DNA of 64,000 nucleotides, taken from positions 1-64,000 of the forward strand of contig CAIPTY010000058.1 of the NCBI GenBank assembly GCA_903868145.1, given 5' to 3'. The notes under the pieces were generated by a model. It did no database searches. It saw only the letters and a program-made list of their open reading frames with translations, and was not told where the DNA came from. Origin of the DNA: an uncultured Desulfuromonadales bacterium. GTDB taxonomy: Bacteria > Desulfobacterota > Desulfuromonadia > Geobacterales > Pseudopelobacteraceae. The translations under genes and the position numbers were made by a program. Below, in pieces: positions 33,344 through 43,436 of this stretch; position 1 is the stretch's first letter; the number at the start of each line of letters is the position of its first letter.

Positions 33344-34216
33344 ATGATCGAGGCTAAAGGCATCAGCAAGTTCTTCTCCGTTGTTAATGACGACCGGACT
33401 GCGGAGGGCTTTACGGCACTCAATTCGGTATCGCTGCGGATCGAGAGCGGATCATTCGTATCGCTGCTGGGGCCCAGTGGCTGCGGTAAATCTACCTTTC
33501 TTGAGATTCTGGCCGGGCTGCAGGCACCCAGTGACGGCCAGGTCTGGATCGATGACAAACTGGTGCTTGAGCCGCTGCCGGCGACCCGCAGAGAGATGGA
33601 GGAGTACCGCAAAAAGTACCGTTTTCTATCCCCCATTGCAAACAGCCTGTTCCGTGACAACCCCAAGCATGACATTGCCATGATCTTTCAGGATTATGCG
33701 GTATTTCCCTGGATGACCGCCCGTCAAAATGTGCTGTTCACCCTCAAGCTGCGTGGGGTGCAGAAGAGTGAACGGGAAGGCGCGGCAGCAGACTATCTCC
33801 GCCTGGTAGGGCTGTCAGGATCGGAAAACAAGTACCCGTCGCAGCTCTCGGGCGGTATGCGCCAGCGGCTGGCACTGGCCCGAGCCCTGTCGGTGGAGCC
33901 GCGCATAATCCTGATGGACGAGCCGTTTGCCGCCGTGGATGCCCTGACCCGCGAGCGGCTGCAGGAGGATCTGTTGCGACTCTGGCAGGAAACAAAGAAA
34001 ACTATCGTACTGGTGACCCACGATGTGGACGAAGCGGTCTATCTCTCAGATGAGGTGGTGGTCTTTTCGCCGCTGCCCGGCTCGATCCGCAACAAGGTTG
34101 CGGTGGATATCCCGCGCCCACGACGACGGTCGTCATCTGAAATAAGAGAGATTAAAGAACGTCTGCTGGCGATGTATAAATACGATACCATTCACGAATC
34201 AGATTACAGCATATAG
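33344..34216 (+). CDS. ABC importer ATPase with insertion before the Q-loop
   Basis: A 290-residue ATPase with Walker [11 protein letters not shown], signature LSGGMRQR, Walker [14 protein letters not shown] and H-loop VTHDVDEAV. Between Walker A and the Q-loop ([13 protein letters not shown]) it has about 30 extra residues ([20 protein letters not shown] and onward) that the ATPases at 4060 and 20888 lack. The insert is charged and probably sits on the surface. The rest is ordinary TauB/SsuB type. Confidence 0.9.
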   Translation: MIEAKGISKFFSVVNDDRTAEGFTALNSVSLRIESGSFVSLLGPSGCGKSTFLEILAGLQAPSDGQVWIDDKLVLEPLPATRREMEEYRKKYRFLSPIANSLFRDNPKHDIAMIFQDYAVFPWMTARQNVLFTLKLRGVQKSEREGAAADYLRLVGLSGSENKYPSQLSGGMRQRLALARALSVEPRIILMDEPFAAVDALTRERLQEDLLRLWQETKKTIVLVTHDVDEAVYLSDEVVVFSPLPGSIRNKVAVDIPRPRRRSSSEIREIKERLLAMYKYDTIHESDYSI

Positions 34217-34230
34217 CGAGGAACAGGTTC

Positions 34231-35193
34231 ATGTCCAATGACCAGACAACTTCAACCTTCCGCAACACAATCTATGACGATATCACCGGCGCCATCGGCA
34301 GTACGCCGCTCGTGCGTCTGAGAAAGATCACCGAAGGGGCTCACGCTACTGTCGTGGCAAAAGTTGAGTCATTCAATCCGCTCAACAGTGTCAAGTGCCG
34401 CATTGGCAAAGCCATGATCGAGGCGGCTGAACGGGATGGAAAACTCAAACCGGGCATGACCGTGATCGAACCGACTTCAGGTAATACCGGCATCGGCCTG
34501 GCATTTGCCTGCCGGGCCAGGGGTTATAAGCTGATAATCACCATGCCGGAGACCATGTCCATCGAACGTCGTAAGCTGATGCAGATGCTGGGGGCCGAAC
34601 TGGTGCTGACACCCGGTCCTGATGGAATGGCTGGTTCGATCAGCAAGGCAAAAGAACTTAACCGCCTGATACCGGGCAGTTTCATTCCGCTGCAGTTTGA
34701 AAATCCGGCCAATCCGCAGGTTCATCGCGAGACTACTGCCGAAGAGATCTGGGCGGATACCGCCGGAAAGGCTGACATTCTGGTGGCTGGCGTCGGAACC
34801 GGCGGCACGATTACCGGTATCTCTGAGGTGCTTAAAGCGCGCAAACCCTCCTTCCGCTCGATTGCTGTGGAACCGGAAGCCTCACCGGTACTCTCCGGCG
34901 GAAAACCGGGGCCGCACCGCATCCAGGGGATCGGTGCCGGATTCATCCCCGGCATTCTCAATCGCAAGATAATCGACGAGGTAATCCAGGTAACCAATGA
35001 GGATGCCTTTGATACCGCGCGAAGAGTTGCATTGGACGAAGGAATACTGTGCGGCATATCATCGGGGGCGGCAGTCTGGGCAGCCCTTCAGGCCGCGCTG
35101 CGGGAGGAGAATACAGGGAAGCTGATTGTGGTGATCCTGCCGGATTCGGGTGAACGCTATATTACAACACAGTTGTCCGAGCAGGTGGAGTGA
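34231..35193 (+). CDS. cysK: Cysteine synthase (O-acetylserine sulfhydrylase)
   Basis: A 320-residue PLP enzyme that makes L-cysteine from O-acetylserine and sulfide in the cytosol. The PLP lysine is Lys55 in [12 protein letters not shown], identical in motif to E. coli CysK; the substrate loop [13 protein letters not shown] and the PLP phosphate loop [10 protein letters not shown] are intact. The O-acetylserine donor can come from the serine acetyltransferase at 47599. It is 14 nt behind the importer ATPase, so released sulfide would be captured in the same transcription unit. Confidence 0.92.
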   Translation: MSNDQTTSTFRNTIYDDITGAIGSTPLVRLRKITEGAHATVVAKVESFNPLNSVKCRIGKAMIEAAERDGKLKPGMTVIEPTSGNTGIGLAFACRARGYKLIITMPETMSIERRKLMQMLGAELVLTPGPDGMAGSISKAKELNRLIPGSFIPLQFENPANPQVHRETTAEEIWADTAGKADILVAGVGTGGTITGISEVLKARKPSFRSIAVEPEASPVLSGGKPGPHRIQGIGAGFIPGILNRKIIDEVIQVTNEDAFDTARRVALDEGILCGISSGAAVWAALQAALREENTGKLIVVILPDSGERYITTQLSEQVE

Positions 35194-35363
35194 CGATGTT
35201 TGAGCAGATATACGTGGCAATAAAATCCATTTGATGTGGCAGTACAACTACAACATTTCAACAATCCTGCAACGTGCAATCCCGCAAGCCAGGTACCATG
35301 CTTCTCCCTGATCGGTATTGTCCCCGGAATATCCAAAATCTCGTTATATCCTCATAAATTGCG

Positions 35364-35392
35364 TTGACACTACCCTGCACCGGGTGTATGTG
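35364..35392 (+). promoter_or_regulatory. Predicted promoter of the PSD-like gene
   Basis: TTGACA (35364-35369) and TATGTG (35387-35392) are 17 nt apart. The rest of the 283-nt gap 35194-35476 shows no gene or clear terminator to me. Confidence 0.45.
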
Positions 35393-35476
35393 TCGTCAAC
35401 TCAAAAAGCAGATTCCCGTCCCTATTTACCGAAGCTTATACAGTCATCAGGCATGCCTTTCAGAAGGAGAATGTTT

Positions 35477-36763
35477 ATGAAAAAGATGAATTTTATGGTC
35501 CGCTTAATCTCTGTTTTTGCTTTATTCTCATGCTTGAACTTCAGCGCTTTTGCCGGGGAGATCAACTCCGGTTCTGCAAAGCATGAGCCGATAACACTGC
35601 AGTTGATAACCATGGTAGAGCATAATTCGGAACTAAAGAAAATGCTCATTCAGTCAATTGAGAGAGCACACACGATCAATCCTGACAAGGTAACCAACCC
35701 GGTAAAGACGCTGGATGAATATTACAATTTTGTGGATTGGGCCGCAAAGGCTATGCCCTGGTCAATTCTGCCGAACAGCCCCTATTCGTCTCTCTACGAT
35801 CAGATTGACCAGAGTCTTGATTTCTTCTATTTCGTCAACGATCAACCGCTTGCCGGATTAAATGGTAAAGGCTATTACAATAATTCACTGCAATACCATG
35901 AACCGTATCGTACATGGTTAATCAACTTCACAAAAGAGTGGGGTCTGTATTTGAGTAAAGAAGGGTCATGGAAAGATGAGTACTACAAAAAAGCTCTTGA
36001 AGATGACAGATTTGGGCTGAACAGGGGCTGGTATGAGGATCCATCAAAATGGAAAACATTCAATGACTTTTTTGCACGGTATCTGAAATCACCTGATCAA
36101 CGGCCGATAGCAGCACAAAATGACCCATCAATCGTATCAGCCCCCGCCGACTCAAAGCCTCAGGGCGTGTGGAAAATTGACAAATATTCCAATATTCTGC
36201 ATAAAAATGGCGTCACCATCAAATCCGGTGTTTTCACCTCCATAGCCGCCCTTATCGGTGAAGAGAGTGCGTACAAAAATGCATTTGCCAATGGAACGCT
36301 GACGCATACATTCCTTGATGTAAACGATTATCATCGCTATCATTTTCCGGTTGACGGGATAATAAAAGAGGTTCGCATTATCCAGAGCGATGATGCTGTC
36401 GGCGGATTTTTGACATGGGATCCCAAGACCAACAAATATGCTCTTGATGCAAACACCCCCGGCTGGCAGAATATTGAGACGCGTGGATGCGTAATTATCG
36501 AAACCCAAAAGTATGGTTTGGTGGCACTGCTGCCTATCGGTATGTCACAGGTATCTTCCGTTAATTTTGAAAAGAGCGTCAAGGTCGGCACCACCGTCAG
36601 GAAGGGCGATATGATGGGATATTTCCTGTTTGGCGGATCGGACTTCGTCCTGCTCTTCCAGAACAAAGTGGATTTTACATTAACGGCCCCAAAAGATAGT
36701 GATGGCTCCCGTAAACACATTTTGATGGGCGAAGAGTACGGCAGGCTGACAGTCAAAAAATGA
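35477..36763 (+). CDS. Exported phosphatidylserine-decarboxylase-like protein
   Basis: The 428-residue product has a signal peptide (MVRLISVFALFSCLNFSAFA) and a C-terminal PSD-type domain: HTFLDVNDYHRYHFPVDG holds the conserved histidines, and FLFGGSDFVLLF is the self-cleavage region, with GGS as in the LGST-type site. PSD enzymes make a pyruvoyl group there and decarboxylate phosphatidylserine. The exported form with a long N-terminal domain is typical of a side branch whose substrate is not known. The ATG at 35477 is used, 7 nt after AAGGAG; an upstream ATG at 35471 is too close. No link to sulfur is visible. Confidence 0.78.
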   Translation: MKKMNFMVRLISVFALFSCLNFSAFAGEINSGSAKHEPITLQLITMVEHNSELKKMLIQSIERAHTINPDKVTNPVKTLDEYYNFVDWAAKAMPWSILPNSPYSSLYDQIDQSLDFFYFVNDQPLAGLNGKGYYNNSLQYHEPYRTWLINFTKEWGLYLSKEGSWKDEYYKKALEDDRFGLNRGWYEDPSKWKTFNDFFARYLKSPDQRPIAAQNDPSIVSAPADSKPQGVWKIDKYSNILHKNGVTIKSGVFTSIAALIGEESAYKNAFANGTLTHTFLDVNDYHRYHFPVDGIIKEVRIIQSDDAVGGFLTWDPKTNKYALDANTPGWQNIETRGCVIIETQKYGLVALLPIGMSQVSSVNFEKSVKVGTTVRKGDMMGYFLFGGSDFVLLFQNKVDFTLTAPKDSDGSRKHILMGEEYGRLTVKK

Positions 36764-36807
36764 TCTAATCTGCGACGATCAGATACAGCATAGAATGTGG
36801 AGTAATT

Positions 36808-39800
36808 CTATCTGTTGGTTGACGCACTGAATGACGCCACGTTCAGGCAGAAAATATTTATCTTTGAAATCGTGTTAGGTGGATACTCGCCGCCATCCTT
36901 TTCGAGTGCAAGTACCGGAAAATTCCGTTCCTGCGCCCAGGGGGCATAGATCGCCTCAATAAGCCTCCCCGGCAGGCAGGCGAACGGCGAAATTATGACA
37001 ATGCCGGAGTATCCGCTGTTCATGGCTTCGGACGCCACTGCGGGGGAGAGTGTTGCCTCGGATTCGAAATCCATGGAGGTAAATTCGGGAACTCGCGCCA
37101 TAATGGCTTTCATGTTCGACGGCGTGGCGGGCAACAGGCCCGACTCCCGAATCATAGCCTCGATTTTTTTCTGTTTTGAATGTTTCCAGGCAGATTCGAT
37201 TCTCATCTGAATACGTTTTAGATAGTACGTGGACGTTGCTTTCGAAAACATTTTTTTACCGGAATACTGCTGTTGCAGCCTCTGCTTGCGCGAATAGTCC
37301 AGGTAATGAATCCACTCCGTCAGCCCGGAAATCCGCGTTAAAATCCCCCATTCAGTGAGCCGGTCCACGAGCGGTGATACTGAAAAATCATCCCGGCGCA
37401 CAAAAATCTCACCGACAATCAATACCTTTTTCACCTGTTCCACATCCCGCAGACGCGGCAACTTCGCCAGCTGCTGCGCCATACCGCGCAAGGCGGCCAG
37501 AAGCTCCGTGTCAAGATCACCTTTCTCAAAAATTGTAATCAGTTTTTTCCAGGTTTCGTCTACAATGCGCATACCTTCAGACGGTTCCGTCAGACAGACA
37601 CGGATACCGGATTTGAGATCCTTCAGCGCATCACCCACGCAGAACGCTCGCCAGAGCAGCCGCGAAATACCCGGCCCGAGCTCGTTGTATGAATTGTCCG
37701 AGCTGACCCGCAGCAGAACGATATTTTCGTATCCCACCTCTCGCAGTATCCGGTCATAAAAAACCGCATACTGCCCTGTCCGGCAGGGCCCCGTGGTAAT
37801 GGGAGAAAGAAGCACGTAAATTCGATTCTGGTCAACGCCGTTGCGCTGAAAATACTGGATAAACGAGCCCAGTACGATCAGGCAGGGGATGCATTCCTTG
37901 CCCGAAGCGATATTCTGCGCCAGTTGCAGGGTGTCTCGATCCGATACCGGCAGATCCTCCGTATCGATTCCGTAGCGCCGACAGATGGCCGCCGTGGCCT
38001 GTGTCGATTCGCTCCCCATGTTCGGCAGCAGGAACTTGATGCGCGTATCACTCATTTCGATTCTGGAGCTGGTCTCATTATCGAATATATGCATCTTTCC
38101 ATCGGTAATTCTGGATTCATAGCGTGAGTTGAGCCGGTTTTCCATCATGAAGCTGCCCCGTTGCCGATAGCCTTCAATGATATCAAGCAGCGCTTCAATA
38201 CGGGTATCGACGCCGGCATCGGCAGTATGGGAATCAAGCTCGAGAATCAGGAATGGTTTGGTGCCATGAATCCAGCGGAGATAATGCAGGATGAAGGAGT
38301 CGGGGGCGCAGGAAAAATTTGAGATATAACAGATGTACAGATTCCTGTTGCGCACAATGTTGACTGCGGCCCGCAGATTCTGCTGACCGTAGTACCAGTA
38401 CATGTTTTCATATATGTCGGCATCATCCAGGGGGATGAAATCAAACGGTATGACCGTGTAGCCGCGCGAGGTAAACTTTTTGGGAATCCCCATGTTGGCA
38501 AATGACGCAAACGCATTGTACGGGCGACCAAAGAGCACTATCGCGGTTTTATTCTCTTTTTCCACCCGTGCGATTGCGCGAATCCCTTCTTCGCGAGCGG
38601 CCTGCAAATAGGCTCGGTATGCCTCAACCCCCTTTTTATAGGCGTTGCGCCCTTCGGCCTCGGAAAAGCCGAGCTGCACGGCGCTCTCGATAAAGGCTGA
38701 CGCACCGGAATCGAGGCCGTCAATAAAACTCACCACCGGCGCAAGAATCTTCTCGTTTGGAATCTGGAAGGCTGTTCGGAGATAGTACGGCAACCCCTGC
38801 GTAATGGGACAGAGGCAGGCATGAACATCTTCCTGGTACGATTCGTGGTCTTTGAAGTGCGGCAGAAAATAAAAATCGCACTCCCGCTCGATCAGCTCAA
38901 CCATCATGCCGTGGGCAATCTCACCCGGATAGCAGAATGGGGCATTCATTTTTTCCAGGCCCTCGTGATCGACGGTCTCGGACAGTATCCAGGCGACACC
39001 CAGAGTTTTGAAAAAATGAGAATAGAGCGGCCAGAGCGAGTAGACCGAAAACGCCAGTGGAATTCCTACGACAAGCCGCGGTTCAGGCTCCGGGGAAGTT
39101 GCATCGGCACCAAAGACATTGAACAGCAGCTCGTGGTGGCGTTGAACCAGGTCATCGGCAGGTGCTTCTTCGAGCAACACTTTTTTTCTACTGTTCGCGA
39201 ATTTATTGCATCGTCCGCCAAAGTTATATGTATTTTCACCGACCTTCAGTCGCTTGACGGGGCAGAGGTTCTCGCACGCACGGCAGATAAACTCCCCGCC
39301 TGAGACGATGTCGCGCTCCAGTATTTCCTCCAGATCATACCTGCCCCCCTGCAGTAACCCTTCGGACATTTTCCGCTTGGCAAGGATTGCGACGCCAAAG
39401 CAGCCCATCAGTTCGGGATCCGGCGGAACCACAATGTCTTTTCCCGTAAGCGCGGCAAATGCCAGCGGAACGGCGCTGTTTTTTGCCACTCCGCCCTGAA
39501 GGACAACCCGGTTGCCCACAGTGCGATTGCCCACAACGCGGTTCAGGTAGTTGTGGACGATGGAATAGACCAGGCCGGCTACGATATTGTATCGGCTTGC
39601 CCCCTCCTGAATTGCCTTGCGAATATCCGAATTGATAAAAGCTGAGCAGTGCTCGCCGAATTTAAGAGGGGTCGTCCCCTTTTCCGCAAGGTCACCGATC
39701 TCGCTCGCCGATGTAACAGCCAGATCTCCCTTGGCCGATTCCTCAAGAAAAGACCCCGTACCGGCGGAACAGGCTTCGTTCATGGCGTAATCGATGGGCA

Positions 39801-41052
39801 CGCTGTTTTTTATAAGAACATATTTGGCATCCTGCCCGCCTATTTCAAAAATAGTGTCAATATTTTTGTCAAAATATGTGGTGCCCACGGTATGCGATAT
39901 GATCTCGTTATAAATACCCTCGGTTCCCATGAACACGCCTAATATCTCACGTGACGAGCCGGTAGTTGCCGTCAGAACGATATTGACATCCAGCGAATCT
40001 ATTTCATCGATAATTTCTTTTTTTATCTCTCCGATACACTCTTTGAGTGCGTGTACCGGATCGCCATGGGTACGACCGTAGAAAGTCGCTACTATCTCAT
40101 CGGTTTCGTAATCAATGAGCGCAACTTTGGTGGTAGTAGAACCGCCGTCGATACCCAGAATATAGTCACGTCCAGGTTGAACCTTGCCATGCCTGGGCTG
40201 CATGTAATGAACCCGTGAGGTGAAATCTGCCAGTGGCGGCAGTTTTTCGTATGATATATGCTCATCCCGGAACAGATGTTTGACATCAGGTAACGGCTCA
40301 CCATCTGTTTCTGCAAGCAGGGCTGCGCCGTAAGCTTCAAAACAGGTGGCGGTTTCCGGAATTTCAAACGTCACGTGCGGCATGGCGCTGGTCAGAAAGC
40401 TTATGAGATGGGGATTGCGCGTAAGACCACCGGTCAGGAGCACCGTGCCGGTTGTTATTTTCGCTTTTTTAAGAAATTCGCACACCTTTTCAGCCATGAC
40501 ATTGGAAAGCGAAAGGACGATATCACCTTTTGAGGCCTCGCCTTTATTCAGTTTATGCGTGCAATCGCTCTTCATGAACACCGAACAGCGCGACGAAATC
40601 TTGTGGACGGAACAGTTCGAGGCAGTGTCGATCCCCTCCGTCACTTCCAGATTCATCCGCCTGAGCTGCTGTTTGAAAAATTCGCCCGTGCCCGATGCAC
40701 ACTTGTTACCCGAGAAGGAATTTACAATACGTCCGGCCTCATTTACGGCAAAAACGACCAGATCCTCCCCTCCCATTGACACGACCGCACGACAGGAGTA
40801 GGTATGTTTCTTCAGCATGGCCTGAATGGCCACTGCTTCAATAACTCCTTTGAGCCGTATGGTTTGCAGACCGTTATTTGCCGTTGCCAGAGCTACGATT
40901 CCCTGCGGGATCTCTGTATGGCCAAGAATCGCTGCAACCGTTTTACGCACATCGCCGTCGTGGGCACGCATCTCGGAATGGATAAGTCTGCCATCCTCCA
41001 GAACCGCAACCTTGACACTGGAAGAACCGATGTTGATTCCACAGGTTTTCAT
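36808..41052 (-). CDS. Fused acyl-CoA dehydratase activase / HgdB-like protein
   Basis: A 1414-residue protein. Residues 1-255 and about 285-560 are two ASKHA ATPase domains of the HgdC/BadF type (GINIGSSSVKVAVLEDG; GIDGGSTTTKVALIDY), each with the cluster-cysteine regions CASGTGEFF or CSAGTGSFLEES and GEHCSAFINSD. A cysteine-rich linker follows (CRACENLCPVKRL), then a DUF2229-type domain and an HgdB-like region (CYPGEIAHGM). Such proteins hydrolyse ATP to push electrons to very low potential for a [4Fe-4S] or double-cubane partner. The partner here is unknown. It is transcribed alone, between a PSD-like gene and the C-S lyase. Confidence 0.85.
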   Translation of the reverse strand: MKTCGINIGSSSVKVAVLEDGRLIHSEMRAHDGDVRKTVAAILGHTEIPQGIVALATANNGLQTIRLKGVIEAVAIQAMLKKHTYSCRAVVSMGGEDLVVFAVNEAGRIVNSFSGNKCASGTGEFFKQQLRRMNLEVTEGIDTASNCSVHKISSRCSVFMKSDCTHKLNKGEASKGDIVLSLSNVMAEKVCEFLKKAKITTGTVLLTGGLTRNPHLISFLTSAMPHVTFEIPETATCFEAYGAALLAETDGEPLPDVKHLFRDEHISYEKLPPLADFTSRVHYMQPRHGKVQPGRDYILGIDGGSTTTKVALIDYETDEIVATFYGRTHGDPVHALKECIGEIKKEIIDEIDSLDVNIVLTATTGSSREILGVFMGTEGIYNEIISHTVGTTYFDKNIDTIFEIGGQDAKYVLIKNSVPIDYAMNEACSAGTGSFLEESAKGDLAVTSASEIGDLAEKGTTPLKFGEHCSAFINSDIRKAIQEGASRYNIVAGLVYSIVHNYLNRVVGNRTVGNRVVLQGGVAKNSAVPLAFAALTGKDIVVPPDPELMGCFGVAILAKRKMSEGLLQGGRYDLEEILERDIVSGGEFICRACENLCPVKRLKVGENTYNFGGRCNKFANSRKKVLLEEAPADDLVQRHHELLFNVFGADATSPEPEPRLVVGIPLAFSVYSLWPLYSHFFKTLGVAWILSETVDHEGLEKMNAPFCYPGEIAHGMMVELIERECDFYFLPHFKDHESYQEDVHACLCPITQGLPYYLRTAFQIPNEKILAPVVSFIDGLDSGASAFIESAVQLGFSEAEGRNAYKKGVEAYRAYLQAAREEGIRAIARVEKENKTAIVLFGRPYNAFASFANMGIPKKFTSRGYTVIPFDFIPLDDADIYENMYWYYGQQNLRAAVNIVRNRNLYICYISNFSCAPDSFILHYLRWIHGTKPFLILELDSHTADAGVDTRIEALLDIIEGYRQRGSFMMENRLNSRYESRITDGKMHIFDNETSSRIEMSDTRIKFLLPNMGSESTQATAAICRRYGIDTEDLPVSDRDTLQLAQNIASGKECIPCLIVLGSFIQYFQRNGVDQNRIYVLLSPITTGPCRTGQYAVFYDRILREVGYENIVLLRVSSDNSYNELGPGISRLLWRAFCVGDALKDLKSGIRVCLTEPSEGMRIVDETWKKLITIFEKGDLDTELLAALRGMAQQLAKLPRLRDVEQVKKVLIVGEIFVRRDDFSVSPLVDRLTEWGILTRISGLTEWIHYLDYSRKQRLQQQYSGKKMFSKATSTYYLKRIQMRIESAWKHSKQKKIEAMIRESGLLPATPSNMKAIMARVPEFTSMDFESEATLSPAVASEAMNSGYSGIVIISPFACLPGRLIEAIYAPWAQERNFPVLALEKDGGEYPPNTISKINIFCLNVASFSASTNR

Positions 41053-41219
41053 ACTGTTTTCCAGAAAAATGAATTTTGATTCTGCATGTCAGTTCGTCAT
41101 GACCGGTTCGTAATATCACAAAGGAAAACCATGAATCTACATCAATCATATATGTGGCGCACAATTTTATTTTTTATTCACACCTCCGCCCCTATCCGTA
41201 GAATGAGAGGGGGAAAAGT

Positions 41220-42407
41220 GTGAGCACACCTTTCGATTTTGACGCCGTCATCGACCGCAGCGGCACCGGCAGCGAGAAATGGGACAAATATCAGGGGCGC
41301 GACATCATCCCGCTCTGGGTGGCTGATATGGACTTCCGATCTCCCCCGGCGGTGATCGAGGCATTGCACAGGCGCATCGAGCATGGCGTGTTTGGCTATA
41401 GCCAGCCGTCGCCCGGTTTGGTGGAGGCGGTGCGGCAACATTTGGATCGGGATTTCGGCTGGCAGGTTCAGCCGAAATGGCTGGTCTGGCTGCCCGGCCT
41501 GGTGTGCGGGCTGAATGTGCTGTGCAGGGCCGTTGGAGAAACGGGCGACGAAGTCGTAACGTTTACGCCGATCTATCCCCCGTTCATCTCGGCTCCCTCC
41601 CTTTCGCAGCGCAGCACGGTCAAGGTTCCGCTGAAACTGGAGCGGGGTAACTGGGTGGCCGATATGGAGGCTCTGGAGAAGGCCATCACGCCGCGGACAA
41701 AACTGTTGCTGCTCTGCAGCCCCCATAATCCGGTCGGCCGGGTCTGGAACCGGGATGAGCTCAGGCAGTTTGCCGACGTGGCTGAACGCCATGACCTGAT
41801 AATCGGTTCCGATGATATCCATGCCGGTCTGATTCTGGACGAGAGAACACGTCACCTGCCGATTGCCACCCTGTCGCCGGAGACTGCCCGCCGAACCATC
41901 AGCCTGCTGGCCCCCAGCAAAACCTATAACATCCCCGGTCTGGGCTGTTCCTTCGCTGTTATCAGTGATCCGGAACTGCGCACAAGATTCATCAAGGCCG
42001 CCGGCCGGATCGTGCCGCACGTCAATCTGCTCGGCTACACCGCCACCGAAGCGGCCTACCGCAATGGCGAGGAGTGGCGTCAGGCGCTGCTGGCCTACCT
42101 GAGAGTGAATCGTGATCTGGTGGAAGCGGAGATAGGAAATATACCGGGGTTGGCGACAACCCATGTGGAGGCAACCTACCTGGCCTGGATCGATACCCGT
42201 GGAGCCCGGATCGAAAAGCCGGGCAGTTTCTTCGAGCAGGCCGGAGTCGGTCTTTCGGATGGTTCCGATTTCGGCGCACCCGGTTTTGTACGGCTAAATT
42301 TCGGCTGTAGCAGATCCCTGCTTGTTGAGGCTCTCATGCGAATGCGCCGTGCAGTGGAAAACATCTCTCGCGATAACGCCAGTCCATCGTATCCGGCATC
42401 ATCATAA
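41220..42407 (+). CDS. patB: PatB/MalY-type cystathionine beta-lyase (C-S lyase)
   Basis: A 395-residue class-II-aminotransferase-fold PLP enzyme that splits C-S bonds of cystathionine or cysteine conjugates, giving a thiol, pyruvate and ammonia. It opens with the family block FDAVIDRSGTGSEKWDKY and IPLWVADMDFRSPPA, and the PLP lysine is Lys234 in APSKTYNIPGLGCSF. The start is a GTG at 41220 behind a purine-rich GAGAGGGGG. Divergent from the giant activase across 167 nt. It fits the sulfur island as a thiol-releasing step. Confidence 0.9.
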   Translation: MSTPFDFDAVIDRSGTGSEKWDKYQGRDIIPLWVADMDFRSPPAVIEALHRRIEHGVFGYSQPSPGLVEAVRQHLDRDFGWQVQPKWLVWLPGLVCGLNVLCRAVGETGDEVVTFTPIYPPFISAPSLSQRSTVKVPLKLERGNWVADMEALEKAITPRTKLLLLCSPHNPVGRVWNRDELRQFADVAERHDLIIGSDDIHAGLILDERTRHLPIATLSPETARRTISLLAPSKTYNIPGLGCSFAVISDPELRTRFIKAAGRIVPHVNLLGYTATEAAYRNGEEWRQALLAYLRVNRDLVEAEIGNIPGLATTHVEATYLAWIDTRGARIEKPGSFFEQAGVGLSDGSDFGAPGFVRLNFGCSRSLLVEALMRMRRAVENISRDNASPSYPASS

Positions 42408-42462
42408 CCCCTGATTATCGATTTAACCTATTGAATATCAAAACACTATCGGGAATAACAAT

Positions 42463-42491
42463 TTGTAAATTGTCGCCGATAGGCTTATAAC
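42463..42491 (+). promoter_or_regulatory. Predicted promoter of the two-domain rhodanese
   Basis: TTGTAA (42463-42468) and TATAAC (42486-42491) are 17 nt apart, about 45 nt before the start codon. This unit has no leader element. Confidence 0.55.
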
Positions 42492-42533
42492 CCAATCCAC
42501 TGTGGGATACATATATTTCAAGAGGAGATTGTT

Positions 42534-43283
42534 GTGAAAATGGCTCGATACGCATATCTGGTTTTGTTTCTGTTGTTGGCATGGTCTGCTGGCACTGTGG
42601 CGTCAGAAAAAAGCACGGACCCGTACAAGGTTGTCACCAGCGCAGAACTCAAGGCACTTGTCGACAACAAGTTTCCCGGACTTGTCATAATAGATGCACG
42701 CAGTCCGGAAGAATTTCAGGAAGTCCACATCAGTGGGGCCCTCAGCATTCCGTTACCAAAGCTCGAGAAGGATGCAACCCTGCTCAAGTCGCCAAAAGAT
42801 GCCAAACTGGTTTTTTACTGCAACGGGGTAAAATGCGGCAAAAGCGGCAAGTCTGCGAAAATAGCCATTGATAACGGATTCAGGGATGTTTCTGTCTATG
42901 CTGAAGGTATGCCGGTCTGGGAGGAGAAGGGGTTCCCGATGAACACCGGGCCGGATTACGCAAAAAAAGTCGCGACGATCCGACTGAAGCCGGCAGAGCT
43001 CAAAGCGCTTCTGGAGCAGAAGCCCGACACGATTACACTCGTCGATGTGCGTGAACCGGATGAGTTTGCAGCAGGGCATATTCCCGGTGCAATCAACCTC
43101 CCCCTGGCTAATTTTGCCGCTGGATCAGGTGTATTGGATAAAGGGAAGAGGATCGTTGTCTACTGCAATACCGGCAATCGAAGCTACAGCGCCTATCGCA
43201 AACTTCAGAAACTTGCCTATCCCGCCATCGGCGAAGCCGTATTCTCGGATTGGAAGCTCGAAGGACATACCGTTGTGAAATAA
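42534..43283 (+). CDS. Exported tandem rhodanese-domain protein
   Basis: A 249-residue protein with a signal peptide (YLVLFLLLAWSAGTVAS) and two rhodanese domains. Domain 1 has its loop in FYCNGVKCGKSGKSA and domain 2 in VYCNTGNRSYSA; both keep the nucleophilic cysteine, unlike the protein at 258. It likely handles persulfide or thiosulfate in the periplasm. The GTG at 42534 is used because GAGGAG lies 6 nt upstream; the ATG at 42540 is an alternative. It is followed by leader copy 4, which starts a new unit. Confidence 0.85.
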   Translation: MKMARYAYLVLFLLLAWSAGTVASEKSTDPYKVVTSAELKALVDNKFPGLVIIDARSPEEFQEVHISGALSIPLPKLEKDATLLKSPKDAKLVFYCNGVKCGKSGKSAKIAIDNGFRDVSVYAEGMPVWEEKGFPMNTGPDYAKKVATIRLKPAELKALLEQKPDTITLVDVREPDEFAAGHIPGAINLPLANFAAGSGVLDKGKRIVVYCNTGNRSYSAYRKLQKLAYPAIGEAVFSDWKLEGHTVVK

Positions 43284-43312
43284 TGTATACCGCCCGGCCA
43301 TCGGGAGCACAT

Positions 43313-43340
43313 AAATATAATTTTTATAGACATTATATTT
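43313..43340. promoter_or_regulatory. AT-rich operator-like inverted repeat upstream of the encapsulin operon promoter
   Basis: AAATATAAT (43313-43321) and ATTATATTT (43332-43340) are a perfect 9-bp inverted repeat around a 10-nt centre with TATAG. It ends 5 nt before the -35 box, the same place as at 19428-19455, which suits an activator or a roadblock regulator. Confidence 0.6.
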
Positions 43341-43345
43341 TTTAG

Positions 43346-43374
43346 TTGACAGCCGGTTTCAGGTCTGGTAAATC
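43346..43374 (+). promoter_or_regulatory. Predicted promoter of the DsrE/TusA/encapsulin operon
   Basis: A perfect TTGACA (43346-43351) is followed after 17 nt by a weak TAAATC (43369-43374). The leader to the first ATG would be about 158 nt and contains leader copy 4. Confidence 0.55.
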
Positions 43375-43436
43375 TCCCTCAATAAAGCACACCAAAACGG
43401 GGAAATAATCCCGGAAATGTAACGCATACACCCAAC

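Noticed and set aside
36790-36811. Hairpin ATAGAAT/ATTCTAT between the convergent PSD-like and activase genes
   Set aside because: The stem is AT-rich with no T run on either side, so it is not a convincing terminator.
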